From: Stereum hirsutum FP-91666 SS1
Taxonomy: Eukaryota; Basidiomycota; Agaricomycetes; Russulales; Stereaceae
Assembly: GCF_000264905.1 (NCBI RefSeq)
Contig: NW_006763156.1
Span: forward strand, 36,987-100,986
Direction: 5' to 3'
Length of the DNA: 64,000 bases
The notes beneath the pieces were generated by a model, which ran no database searches, had not been told where the DNA came from, and was given only the letters and a program-made list of their open reading frames with translations. Numbering within the stretch: the first letter of the stretch is position 1; every line of letters begins with the position of its first letter. The position numbers and the translations under genes were made by a program. Below are positions 32,439-43,494 of this stretch, piece after piece.

Positions 32439-33803
32439 ATGCCATCAGGCCCTGCGAGCGATACAGTAGCAGACCTCGAAGACTTCAGCGACTTCGAATC
32501 ATTCTCACCCGAATCCGCCTTTGCTATGTCTTCTGTAGGATCTGCTCTGAATCCCGAGCCCCAAGTGGAACTTCCTATGCATTTTCGTGGGGAACAGGCT
32601 GCGTCGTTTCGGCAGAGTAGCAAGTTTTACTTCCACGAGGATATGATCATAGTGCGGGTATGCCGGTGACATCCCCTTGCTCCATTGTCAGGGGCTAATC
32701 GATCGATAGGTAGACGATGTCTTGTATCGTGTTCCAAGTCACTCCTTCATACACTATTCACAGCTTTCTACCGTCGTATGCGATTCCGTCAAACAGGGGC
32801 ATACTTTACCGCTAGACGGCGTTCGCCCAGCCGAGTTCGAAGCATTTCTTTCGGTGCTATACCCGACGTGAGCTTTCACTTTGCACTCTACGATGCTTTT
32901 GAGCTCAGCACGCATACATTACCGACATTACTCACGCGATTCTTTCCGTGTGGAAGTGACTTCGAACACGGCGACGTCCACTCCGTCGAAGACTGGATAT
33001 CCGTCTTACGTCTCTCCACTCGCTGGGGGTTCGAATCCATTCGCCGGCTTGCTATTCACCGCCTGGGCCTCATCGCCTGCCCGATCGACAAGATCATAGA
33101 GGGCAAGGCCTGTGGCGTAGAAGAGTGGCTGGTCCAGAGCTTTGCAGACGTATGCAACAGAGCCGAGTGCTTGACCACGGAGGAAGGAAGACGGCTGGGC
33201 GTGGACGATGCCGTGTTCATTATGCGCATGCGCGAAAGCGTGAGGGAAGTCGGCGGAATTTCCTTGCGTTCGAACACATTCCAGGACACGTTCGCGCATA
33301 GCGTCAGAGATCTCGTCTTGCCTACTCCATTCCATCCCGTTATCCCCCCTTCGGTGCTGCCTCACCAAGTGCAAAAGGACTGGCGAGATATTTGTGGAGT
33401 ATGTGGTAATGAGAATGAATGCGCTGAGTCATCGAGGGAGGGTCAGTCAGGTGTCTTGAAAGGGGAGAAGTATAAGATTTCGACGGTTCCAAAGGAGACG
33501 GAAGGACTTTTTTTTTCGTGCGAGACGGAGGAACATGTAAGGCCGGTAAAGAAGAGCAGGAAATCGAAGTCGAGGAACGTCGGAGGGGGGATGCTCAGTG
33601 GTGTAGATTGCGATATTCCAAGAGGTGATGGCGCTTTCAAATGTCGTGTTACGGACGCTGAGATGGGGTCATTTCTCCGGACACATTCTAGTGCAGATGA
33701 TGTGTTGCCAGTGGAACCTATCGGTGATACTTCGAATATCAACAGCGTCCTGCAGCTCCGTAATTCACCTACTCCCACATTACACGTCGTTACTGCTACA
33801 TGA
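32439..33803 (+). CDS. fungal BTB/POZ-domain protein 1, 407 aa
   Basis: Three exons close in phase: 32439-32657, 32710-32867 and 32957-33803 (1224 nt). The first 45 residues are acidic and Ser-rich. The BTB/POZ fold is spread over the exon junctions: [49 protein letters not shown], then a BACK-like helical part ([26 protein letters not shown]). A family-specific segment follows ([40 protein letters not shown]), then a low-complexity tail. BTB proteins dimerise and some serve as cullin-3 adaptors; for this mushroom-specific family the role is unknown. It is the first of a tandem set of three, all on the plus strand. Confidence 0.87.
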
Positions 33804-34507
33804 TCTTAATCAGGATACTCTAGCTATAATAGTGATCAGTGGTACGTTTATATACAACCGCTCTCGTGGATTGACGATTGACGATGGACTCCTTGTTCTC
33901 TTTACTTTACGAGTTAATGTACTCAAAATCATAATTAAACCGAATTAGGAGCCGACTCAAGTTACATGAAAGATAAACGTTACATGAGGACACTTCATCT
34001 TCACCGTCTTCACCCTCCACATTTTCGCTACAGTGCTCTTCGCCAAGATCCACACTTCCTGGACCCTTCAATATCTTCGGAACGCACTGCATCATAGCCA
34101 CGCGAAAATCCGTGTTCATCCCAATCGCTACTTATTGCGAAGTGTTTTCTCTATAGCAAGAGCTAATTCTGATGAGGAAGGTAGGCGATCTGTTGGCGAT
34201 ATTTTTCTCGTCATAGTCATACATGAGTGTAGCCGTAAAGTGCAAACATCTGAAAGTTTCATCAAGGCAACATCGCGCAGTGTGCACGACTGATGAAAAA
34301 CAGGCCTCAGTACCTCGTGTATGTAGGCTGTCAGGGATGTGGGCGTTCAGATAATTTCAGATTCTCACACATAAATATCAGCCATGCACATCTGAGACGG
34401 GAATTGCTTTCTCCCTGCTTCGACGCTTCACCAGTCGTACGCATCCCTGCACTGTCGACCTCCGTTTCCATCTCATTTCTTTCATTTCATTTTCTAGGAG
34501 CTGCTTC
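33804..34507. other. intergenic region with duplicated promoter
   Basis: No gene seen. ACATAAATATCAGCCAT at about 34368-34384 resembles the TATA-like element of BTB gene 1, so the duplication seems to have included promoter sequence. Confidence 0.4.
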
Positions 34508-36131
34508 ATGTCTTCAGACCCCGCTCATCACATTGAATCACAAGATATCTCTGACTTCGAATCCATCTCGTCTGAGCCTTTCGATATGGGGTCCATCGCC
34601 TCCGAATCCAATGCACACGACACAATATCTCCGGGTCCTCAACATCCAGAAGACGGTTCTAGCTCGCTCAAGCAGAGCAGCAAGTTCTACTTTCAAGAAG
34701 ATATGGTCGTAGTCCGCGTACGTTATAACTGATTTTTATCCTAGCCATCCATTCTAATCACGACTGGGCCGACGCCCGTAGGTCGAAAACGTGCTGTACC
34801 GCATCCCTAGCCATCCATTCATCCGTAAGCCATCAAAGCTGGCGGCTCGATTTCTTGATGCTGTCGATACCGCCAAGAACGTCACGCTCGAGGATGTCTC
34901 GTCCTGCGAGTTTGAAGCGTTTCTCTCCGTCCTGCATCCTACGTAAGACTGTTTAGTACTTTCCCATACATGCGTTCATCGTCAAGAACTGATCATCCAC
35001 GTTTCTTGCGTACGATGCGATAGGGACTTCGAGCACGGCGACGTCCATTCCGTCGAAGACTGGATCTTCGTCCTTCGCCTTGCTACGCGCTGGGGTTTCG
35101 AATCCATTCGCAAGCTCGCTATTAACCGTCTCGATCCGATCGCGACTCCCATTGACAAGATTGTGGAAGGCAAGGCGTGTGGAGTCGAGAAGTGGCTGGT
35201 CCCAGGCTTCGCAGATCTGTGCAATAGGGCCGGATGTCTGACCAAGGAAGAGGGAAGACGGTTGGGTGTGGACGATGTCATATTTATTGCAAGTATGCGA
35301 GAGAGCGTGAGGGAGCTGAATACGGGTTCTAGTCCTAGCTCATTCGAGGACGATTTGGCGCGAAGTGTCAGGGACCTCATGCATCCACAGCCTTCGGCGA
35401 CGGTCTACCCTCTTGTGGCGGAAAAACCTACTTGCGGGTCAAGTACCGAGGGCGAGACAGCAGACAAACAGATGTCAAAATCGTACGAAGCGGAAGAGCA
35501 GGACGAAGAGGTGACAAAGAAAGGAAAGAAAAATGCAAAGATGATGAAGAAGGAGAAAAAGGCGATGGAGATGGCGGCGAGGGAGAGAGAGGAGAGGGAG
35601 GAGAGGGTGAGGGTGATGAAGGAGGCAAAGGAGATGGGGGCGAGGGAGAGGGAGGAGAGGCAGAAGAGGGAAGGGGAGGAGAGGCAGAAGAGAGAGAGGG
35701 AGAGGGAGAGGGAGGAAAGGGAGAGGGAAGAGAGGGAGAGGGAGGAGTGGGAGGAGAGGGAGAGGGAGAGGGAGGAGAGGGAGAAGGAGGAGAGGGAGAG
35801 GGAGGAGAGGGAGAGGGAGGAGAGGGAGGCAAAGGAGAAGGCAGCGGCAGATAGGGGGGCGGCGTCGAGTGGAGTCAAAACTAAGGAATTCGAGTTGAAC
35901 GAGGCGGGATCTCCTCCAGGGCCAATCAATCTTGGAGTCCGCCCAAGTCCATTCGACAGACTTCGTGCCAAAACGTCAGCGAACTCGTCCGGCTCTACAA
36001 AACGATTGGGCCAATCCGGATCCCTTTCCGAGCGCGCTGGTTCCGCAAAACAGGGAACAAGAAACCCTTGGCACGTGCCCTACCCCGCGCCGGATACTGT
36101 GTCCTCCACGACTGATGGTATGGCGGATTAG
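34508..36131 (+). CDS. fungal BTB/POZ-domain protein 2 with charged helical tail, 492 aa
   Basis: Three exons at the same positions as in BTB gene 1: 34508-34717, 34782-34942 and 35024-36131 (1479 nt). It is strongly similar to it ([84 protein letters not shown]). From about residue 280 a 130-residue Glu/Arg/Lys array follows ([38 protein letters not shown]). It probably forms a long single alpha-helix or coiled coil. The paralog has nothing like it at this position. The tail after it is Ser/Pro-rich. The array is encoded by a purine-only tract that is probably still unstable in length. Confidence 0.87.
35570..35835 (+). repeat. purine-rich GAGGGA tandem repeat inside BTB gene 2
   Basis: About 260 bp consist almost entirely of purines on the plus strand, built from GAGGGAGAG and GAGGGAGGAGA units. 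It keeps the reading frame and encodes the Glu/Arg array. Homopurine mirror-like tracts of this kind can form triplex DNA and vary in length by slippage. Confidence 0.85.
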
Positions 36132-36216
36132 TCACAACCACAGCAATGGTTGGGTATACTGGGACGACAATGTAGCATAAGGATGACAGGAAATAGCGGT
36201 AGGATTCTGTAGGACA

Positions 36217-36960
36217 ATGACGAGAGAAGGGAATCGGTGCATAGGAGAAGATTGTGTAATCGTCGAAGGTAAGGCTTGTGTTGTAAACCACTGGCTAGTC
36301 CCAAGCTTCGCGGATCTTTGCAACAGGACCCAATGTCTGACGAAGGAAGAGGGAAGGCGGTTGGGCGTGGACGACGTCATTTTCGTTGTGGATATGCGGG
36401 AGAGCGTAAGGGAGCTTTGCACGACGTCTGGCCTAAACACATTCGAGGAAGGCTTCGCGCGAGATGTAAGAAACCTCGTACATCCGGTGCCTTTAGTGCA
36501 AGACGAAGTTCGCTCTTCGCCAACAAACGAATTCTTCGTCAACGAGACAGTCATAGAACAGAATTTGGGAACGGGCATCTCCATAGAATATGAGAACGCA
36601 GACGACATAAAGGGGACGGACGAGATAAAAGACAATGGTGATGTGGACTGTGGGGAAACGAGAGGGGTGGAGAGTCTCGAGCGCGATGAGCCGTCCGGAG
36701 GAAACGGTGGAGGATGGGGTAGCCTTCTCGCTACCCAAGGTGAGGAGCCGCCACAGGAGAATGGTGGAGGATGGGGCGCACTTCTCGGTGGCCAACGTGA
36801 GGAACCATCGAAAGAAAATGGCGGAGGATGGGGTAGCTTTGGCCAGTCGGGAACCAGCAGCGGATGGGCGGCGTCCCAGAGAGGACTAACGAACGGGAAG
36901 GGAGGATGGGGAGTAGCCGCGTTGAAGGAGGATTCTAGGAAAGGACGACGGGGTAAATAG
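36217..36960 (+). CDS. truncated BTB-family copy with Gly-Trp repeats, 247 aa
   Basis: It starts 86 bp after the stop of BTB gene 2. Residues 14-90 ([40 protein letters not shown]) match the segment that follows the BTB domain in genes 1 and 2. The BTB domain itself is missing, so this is a 5'-truncated tandem copy. The frame is open with an ATG at 36217. The C-terminal half is new: four repeats around GGGWG (NGGGWGSLL, NGGGWGALL, NGGGWGSFG, GKGGWGVAA) plus SSGWAA, set in acidic Gly/Ser/Glu sequence. It could be a decaying duplicate, a 3' alternative exon of BTB gene 2, or a functional GW-repeat protein. The clean open frame through repeats favours some constraint but does not prove it. Confidence 0.55.
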   Translation: MTREGNRCIGEDCVIVEGKACVVNHWLVPSFADLCNRTQCLTKEEGRRLGVDDVIFVVDMRESVRELCTTSGLNTFEEGFARDVRNLVHPVPLVQDEVRSSPTNEFFVNETVIEQNLGTGISIEYENADDIKGTDEIKDNGDVDCGETRGVESLERDEPSGGNGGGWGSLLATQGEEPPQENGGGWGALLGGQREEPSKENGGGWGSFGQSGTSSGWAASQRGLTNGKGGWGVAALKEDSRKGRRGK

Positions 36961-37210
36961 TGAGTGACAGGAAAAGCAGAATGGGAAATAACTTTTCCGT
37001 ATATAACCGAGTCGCCGTGATTAGATATGGACATTAGGAAAATAGGCTATGCAGACGTAGATGTACTTGGGAACTGTTTTGTTGTCGGTGCACATTCAAT
37101 TATTCGCTTGGGCTTGGACCTAGCAGTAGCGCCAGAATCAATTCACAGAAGAAGCTGCGAAAGTAATGAGCTCCATTGAACGCTATTGGAAGAGGACAGA
37201 CAAAATTCAT

Positions 37211-39363
37211 TCAATCTAGCGGGCCATCGCACGGTCTGCAGGCCGTCTTAGTCTCCACTTTCTTCGCAAGACTCCTTGGCAATGTCGTCTCCCGCATCCA
37301 CATCCCGTTTTCTCTCTGCACATGCACCACGCTATACCCACACACCAGCTTATGTTCGTCCCAGTCGCTATTGAAAAACGAGTGCGATAGCCACCATCAG
37401 CTCAATCAACCACATCACGGAAGGGATGCATACGGACCTTCTCTGACATTCAGCTCCACAGTAATAATAAATCTGACACTTCGAACATCTCGCCTTCACC
37501 GGCTCCGCACAGCCTCTTCTCCCGCATTCGCCTTGGAGCTGTACAAGTCTCTGCAACGTCGAGAATGTATCATAGCTATCGTGTTGGGTCGTCTGAAAAG
37601 CACCTATCCTGACGAAAACGTCTTTGGGTGAAGGGGCGGGAAAAGCGGCGTCGAGAAGTGCACGCATGATACGAGGTCGAGGAAGATGAGGTCGAAGTGT
37701 CGCTGCCAACGAGGGCGCACATCTTACGGCGATCTCGAATTTGGAATAAAGCTCACTGAGCGGCTCTGAAGAAACAAAGAGACGGATACTTAGTACAAGT
37801 AGCAACACCTGGACGGATAGAAATAAAATGAGTCGGACTTACTAACGAAAATGTTGAGAGGATTAGTCAGTTCTGTCCAACTCTCGGTAGAACATAGCAT
37901 ATCCTCCAGCAGTTGAAACAGACCCTGTTGTGCAAGAAGTGCTGCGAAGCTCGCATAATCGTTCCAAGAAAGTACTTCTCCGTAGCGAAGCCCAACCAGT
38001 ATCAGCTCTAAGATCCGATCTCCCATGAGATCCCTCACGGGCTTCTTGCCCTCGAACCCGCTAAACTCATTGTCTATGACCGTACGCCGCAAGAGCGCGA
38101 AGAGACTGCGCCAGAGCGCCTCAGAGCGCAAGAAAGCATGAAAGTGGTGTGGCACAGGTCTAGCAAGATAGCAGAGCGCTTCGATGAGAGAAAGGCACGC
38201 TCCCGTTTGATCGGAGTCGAGCCATGTGAGATACCAAGCCAATTTGTCGAAGAGTCGGATGAGAGAGCCGTTGGTGCCTTTAACGATGCGGTCAAGAGTA
38301 GAGTCCGGGATTGGATAGGTCTTGCGGTATTCTTTAGCATTTTTGTTAAAAGGAGCGATGAACTGGCGAAGGACGGAGGCAGAGACTATCTTGAATTCGG
38401 TATTAGCGTAAGGTTTGTACCTGTCGCTGCCTGAAAGAGTAGCTCGGACAAGCAACGGGAGTGTAAGGTCAGCAGCGTCGTCGAGGATCCTAGAAGAGTT
38501 CAAGTAAAGAAAAGAAAATGTTGAGTGCCTGTTTTTGAAAAATGGAAATGAATGGGCACTTACTTGAATGTTGATGGGTCGTAGTATAGTACAGTAATTA
38601 TCAAAGAAGCAAACAGAATTCGCTCGGTTCGGCCCCAGGCCTTCGATAGGAACGAGTCGTCATTGAAGTCGGTCCAAAACTGTATAACACACGGGATTAG
38701 TAGGGGTGGAATAGTTGCATTGAAGAATACAACCTTTTCTGTGAGCCTTACCCAGTACTTTCGCACTGTATCGATAACGAGACGGTCGTTCTCCGAGAGG
38801 GGGCTAGAGAAATGAGTGCATGCGCGGTACATCGGCTCCAAAGGAGGACACCATGAGGGAGCATACTTTGTGAGAGTGATTGAGAACGATATAGCCCATG
38901 TGATGTACGTAGAGGCGGTGTGGATTGAACTCACGGCTCGAAACAGGTGGACTTTCTGTCCTCGACTTGTCGAAAGGAACGGCACGGAAGCGGGCGATTC
39001 CCACGATGGCGCGTTAAGCGCCTGGAGAACTAGCAACTCGACGACGCCACCCGACACAAGATGCTGCCAAGCAGGACCAGGATAATCTTGCAAGGACAGA
39101 CGCGCAATGGCGATCTCTGCAGGAAACACGCTCTGTGAATTTCGTGGGTCAGATAGATTGAAAGATCTTGGTGCGGCTGGAGGTTGCCTCACCGTGAAGT
39201 CATCTCCCCATTTGTTTGGCGGTTCTCTGGGGGACATGATGTGAAGAGCGTCGAGGACCCGACGAGGGTTAGACTCGACATGAATATCCCATTCACTTTG
39301 TAAGCCCGGGACTTCATATGCTCGCCAGTAATCTGAATCGTATATTGGAAGGTTTTTCGACAT
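37211..39363 (-). CDS. MYND-type zinc-finger protein
   Basis: A multi-exon gene. The ATG at 39363 starts SKNLPIYDSDYWRAYEVP. The long N-terminal part is alpha-helical (IARLSLQDYPGPAWQHLVSG, ALWRSLFALLRRTVIDNEF, ELILVGLRYGEVLSWNDY). It looks like an armadillo/HEAT-like or unclassified helical region. The MYND finger is at the C-terminus: ECGRRGCAEPVKARCSKCQ, then YYYCGAECQRSDWDEHK and LVCG. It supplies the C-x4-C-x7-C-x2-C ... C-x3-C-x7-H-x3-C ligand set. The last intron (37368-37437) interrupts the finger after AECQR, and without it the final His and Cys are lost. The stop is at 37211. MYND fingers mediate protein-protein contacts, often with proline-rich partners. This combination is frequent in Agaricomycetes and uncharacterised. 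Confidence 0.85.
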
Positions 39364-40543
39364 TGTGAAAGCAGATCCAAGTCGGCGAAAGTAGACACTG
39401 TTGTCGAGGAGACGGTGGAGTAGGCTATGAATGTCTCAATGAACCTTTCGTAAAGCTAGCAAGGAAGCGTAGGAAAGCTTTGGAGATGAGGGTAAAGAGC
39501 AAGAGACAAAAGTGTCAACGCGTAGATCAGCCGTTCATGTGATCGATAGACACAAAGGCTTGAAACTCCGCTCGGCAATAACCACGCCACTGAGCCACAC
39601 CCACGATTCGGGCAGCATCGGGTAGCGTCGACGTCGCTTCTCCCTCCACTATATAAGTTGCTCGACCTCGACTATGCTCTACGAACTCTGGGTACGAAGG
39701 CCTAGCTAGTGTCCGAGCCATATTCTAACTTGCACAGCGTCGGAGCTACAAGACCTCGAAGATTGTGATACTTAGAGGCGCGTAGGAACCGTAGCGAACA
39801 ACTAGCGAGATGTGATCTTGCTGATGCAGATATCCAACAAGCCACACCAACGAGAGCTAGTTATTGCCGTTCTGAGATCAGGTTGGGGCGTTTGGCTAGC
39901 GAGATCACGGCTAAAGATGACCTTTGTGAAAGATCCATGACTCTGTGAGTGTTGCCCAGACTGTTCTTTTCCTAGCCCATGACGGCTCTCCAGTAAATCG
40001 ACAGGAACTCCGACTTCCCTCCGTGATTGAACCTAGTGCATTGTTTCGTGCATGATTGATGTCTTCTTGATTGATGCATCGCATCTCTCAATGGTGTTTA
40101 AAGGGCTCGGACGAAGGTGGGCTGCTCGCTGTACATAGAACAATCCCCCTCGTTCAGGTAGGATTGGCGGATGTAGCGCTGAAATCCTCATATCCTAAAC
40201 TCTCTTTGAGGGAAATTAACCTCAAGTATGCGAATAAACCAGTGATAGTGGACAGCATCCATCGCAGTATGGCGTTCCTCCACTTAATCACCTACCCACT
40301 CTGCTTCCGTCCTCATCGTGGCTTACAGACCCATGTCGTGGTCCCGAATTAGAGATATTTCAGGCTGAAAGTTCCAGCTTGTGCCCAGGCTGACGAAAAA
40401 ACCCCGCTGAATGCGGCTGTTTGACCATTTTTACTCAAATTTATTGCTGCATTAACTCCACGGTGCCTTGTCTGGATACTATAAAGAGGTGCGTAATTTC
40501 CTCGACCATGAGTCCCTATCCCTCGCCAATTCATCTTACCACC
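39364..40543. other. divergent promoter region, no supported gene
   Basis: This lies between the MYND gene (-) and the small secreted protein gene (+). No gene, repeat or RNA could be supported apart from the TATA box annotated at 40480. Confidence 0.35.
40480..40485 (+). promoter_or_regulatory. TATA box
   Basis: TATAAA, 64 bp upstream of the ATG at 40544. It favours this ATG over the in-frame ATG at 40508, which would leave almost no leader. Confidence 0.6.
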
Positions 40544-41223
40544 ATGGCCTCAACGCGATTCTTCACCAGCTCTTGTCTTGTCATCGCCGCCATCGCTCTC
40601 GCGTTGCTTCCCACTACGTTTGGTAGCGCGTCGTCGCCCCTTGCACGTTCGAACCTCCACAGACGTCTCGCCGATACCATGACAGTGGCACAAGTTCCCC
40701 AATCCTGTTTGCCCAGCAGCGAGCCGCCATGCATGTGTCCCATAGACCTCAACGACGACACGGGCGTCCTCATCAACGTATACCCCGGCTATCAATGTGC
40801 CTACCCCGGGGGAGCATGCACCTGGAGCGACACAGTACGTCCAACGTTCCTTGGTCCCTCCTGAGCTCGAGCCTATACTTACCTTTCCTCGAAACAGGAC
40901 GGCTCGCTTCAGAATACGCACCAGACGAACTGTCCGCAAGTCGCACCGTGCCCGGGCGGTGTGGGAACGTGCACCTGTCCGATCGACAATAATTTGGACA
41001 CGGGTGTGTTGATCAACCAGTTTAGGGGGTACCAGTGCGCGTATACTGGCGGGGCTTGTACTTGGGACTATGTGCGTTTTACTCCTTCTCGGATCGACCG
41101 TTATGTTGTGGGTGTTTGTTGAATCGTGTACTGATGGGTTTCGTTGTGGAACAGGACGGAGATCTTCAGAATACGGGGCAGACGAACTGTCCGACGGTCG
41201 CAAAGTGTGTGACGCCGGCTTAG
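40544..41223 (+). CDS. small secreted Cys-rich protein with internal duplication, 177 aa
   Basis: Three exons close in phase: 40544-40834, 40898-41071 and 41155-41223 (534 nt). A signal peptide covers roughly residues 1-27 (SCLVIAAIALALLPTTFG). A short propeptide-like stretch follows, with a possible dibasic site (HRRL). The mature part is a duplicated Cys unit: CMCPIDLNDDTGVLINVYPG, YQCAYPGGACTWSD, then GSLQNTHQTNCPQVAPC; and again CTCPIDNNLDTGVLINQFRG, YQCAYTGGACTWDY, GDLQNTGQTNCPTVAKC. Both introns fall at the same place in the unit, right after ACTWxx and before DGxLQNT. The protein therefore grew by exon duplication. It resembles other basidiomycete small secreted or effector-like proteins in build, but I recognise no named family. 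Confidence 0.82.
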
Positions 41224-41908
41224 GGCTTTTGAAATGTAGCAGTCACCGTCACCATACTTTTCCATCTTCTCCAAGGGCGTCATGGGCGTATCTTACAAGG
41301 TGGTTTTGTTGGGCGTTGGAGCCCATATTTGCGCAGCATGCAGACGAGACCGGGATGAGTAACGGAGGAAATTAATCAGTGGCTCGCCAGCGTCGAGAGA
41401 AACAGGACTTGGGGCGGACAAATGGTGGCTTAATTATTCTGTTGGAAATGATGCATCAATACAGCTGCCAGATTACGGGTCTGAATCTATCATTACTTTA
41501 TGCTATCCGACCTTCCACCTTGGAAATATGGGTGAAACAGATGTGGAAGGCGTTAAGAAGAGCGTAGAGAGCAGGATTGAACGAACCTTTAGGACTCCGC
41601 TTGACGAAGGTCATTGTGCCACATTTCGGGTGGCGTAGCACCAAAGAGCTCGACATTGTATAAGAGACTCATCTAGGCTCACTTTCACCAAAGCACCACG
41701 TATCATGCATCAAGCTTGAATAAACTCCATGAAATCACGATCTCAAAAGACAAACATCATGCACATTCGTACCTCACCCGACTTAGCCCAAAGGCATACA
41801 CCTATTCTCGATACACTCGCTGTCTCCAGCTTCGTCAGCTTGACAGAACAACAACAGCTAAAATACAGCACCATTTTTTTTAGCTAACATACAAGGCCAT
41901 CAGATCGA
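41224..41908. other. intergenic region between convergent genes
   Basis: No gene seen. GTGCCACATTTCGGGTGGCGTAGC lies in two halves at about 41617-41640, another paired site of the recurring motif. Confidence 0.35.
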
Positions 41909-43494
41909 TCAAGCCAACACCTCCTCCAAAACCTCGATGATCCTCTGCACTTCCTCCGTCGTATTATAATGCACGAGCGAGATGCGCACCGCAGCGTCGT
42001 CGAGGTCGATTTTGGGGCTAAGATTTTCGACGAGGGTATATGCGTAGAAATGTCCGTAGCGAATTCCGATCTAACGAAATGTCACGCGACCAACACCAGT
42101 AAGCATCAGCTCTTCGCACACAACAAGGATGCGCTGTCCTCAGAAGCGCAGAGAGAAGAATCAGAAAGAAACGCACTCCTCCCTTCTTATCAAACACCTC
42201 CACCACATCCTTACTCCTGATCGGCCTCTCCCCCCTCACCACAAAACTAATCGTCGGCACCCGTCCCAATCCACCCCTCTCATCGCCCACGATCAACACG
42301 CCCCTGCTCTCTTTGCTCTTCAAGTAGTCCAATAGCGGCTGCACGAGCGTTTGCTCGTGTTTCGCAATTTCGGTGAACGCTGCGTCGAGTTGCGCGACTT
42401 TGGCTTCGAATGTGAATGATGGAGGGGAGGAAGGGGAGGGAGAGGTGGTGGAATGGGGAGCGAGGGAGAGGAGGTATTCGAGGACGCCGGTTGTGGCGTA
42501 GACGAGTTCGTAGCCTGGGCCGCCGGGTTGAATTTTCCAGGATGTGGAGTGGGCGGGATCAGAGTAGGGGAGGAAGTGGTGCGTTAAGGAGCCGAGGGAA
42601 TTGGCGAGGGATGAACGGCGGGCGTAGAAGGTGGAAATGTGGGGTCCGTAAACCTATGAACGATGACCAGCGAGGGCCACAAATACCCCACACGGTCAGT
42701 TTAATGTAAGAGGGAAAAAGGGAAAAGGGGTGAAAAGAACGCACCTTATACAACGAAAAGAAACAAAAGTCGATATCCCAGTCCCGCACATCAACCCTCC
42801 TATGCGGCGCATACGCCACACAATCCACACTAACCTCCACCTTCCTCACCCCCACCTCCTTCGCCTTCTCCCTCAACCTCCTCACCACGCTCTTCACATC
42901 AACGACACTGCCCAGTAAATTCGAAGTCGCAGTGAACGCGACGATCCGCGTCTTCGAAGTGATGAGCGGAAGGAGATCTTCGACATCTAATCCGACCGCA
43001 TACGGATTGTTCGGCGATATCGATGTGAGATGTCTCGTGTGCCAGAACTTAACGCTCGCTCCGACGCGTTGAGCCAATTTCTTCCAAGGTCCTGCATTCG
43101 CCTCGTGCTCCCCAGTAACTATAATCTCGTCGCCCGCCTTCACCCCTCCCTCGCCTCCATACTCCAACGCCCTCGCAATATTATCACACGCCACAGTCGA
43201 ACTCGCCGCGAACCCTACCTCCTCGACGCTCTCCGCATTGAAAAGAACCTGCGCGGCGTCCAGACCCTCGCTGATGCGCGAGGTGGCGGAGACGGAGACG
43301 GAGTAGGAGGCTCCGAGTTGGACGTTCGTGTTGGTTAGGTAGGAAGTTAAGGCGTGGAGAGCGTGTGAGGAACATTGGGAGCCGCCGGCGTTGTCGGCGA
43401 AGATGTAGGGTTGGGAGTTGATGGAGAGGGGAGAGGTGGGAGATAGAGCGGGGAAGGCGGCGCGTGCGGCGGAGACGAAGGAAGTGGAGGACAT
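41909..43494 (-). CDS. class V aminotransferase, cysteine desulfurase-like, 462 aa
   Basis: A PLP-dependent enzyme of aminotransferase class V, closest to the cysteine-desulfurase-like TIGR01976 group. Three exons close in phase: 42745-43494, 42177-42653 and 41909-42070 (1389 nt). Landmarks in order: IFADNAGGSQCSSHALHAL near the N-terminus; EVGFAASSTVACDNIARAL; the cofactor-stacking His in TGEHEANAGPWKKLA; the pyridine-nitrogen Asp region VDCVAYAPHRRVDVRDWDID; and the Schiff-base Lys in FFSLYKVYGPHI, which the first intron splits directly after the Lys. The C-terminal domain has RVPTISFVVRG and IGIRYGHFYAYTLVE. There is no targeting signal I can be sure of, so it is probably cytosolic. True desulfurase activity is not proven, since this subgroup is mostly uncharacterised. 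Confidence 0.9.

Noticed and set aside
33010..33060. tRNA-like TTCGAATCC box in BTB genes
   Set aside because: It is part of the codons for RWGFESIR; no cloverleaf can be drawn around it.
35405..35971. Ser/Leu-rich minus-strand open frame of 188 codons
   Set aside because: It is the complement of the purine tract of BTB gene 2 and has no independent support.
36132..37034. 300-codon minus-strand open frame opposite the third BTB copy
   Set aside because: It is an antisense shadow. The plus strand carries the recognisable BTB-family sequence, and the minus translation only mirrors its repeats.
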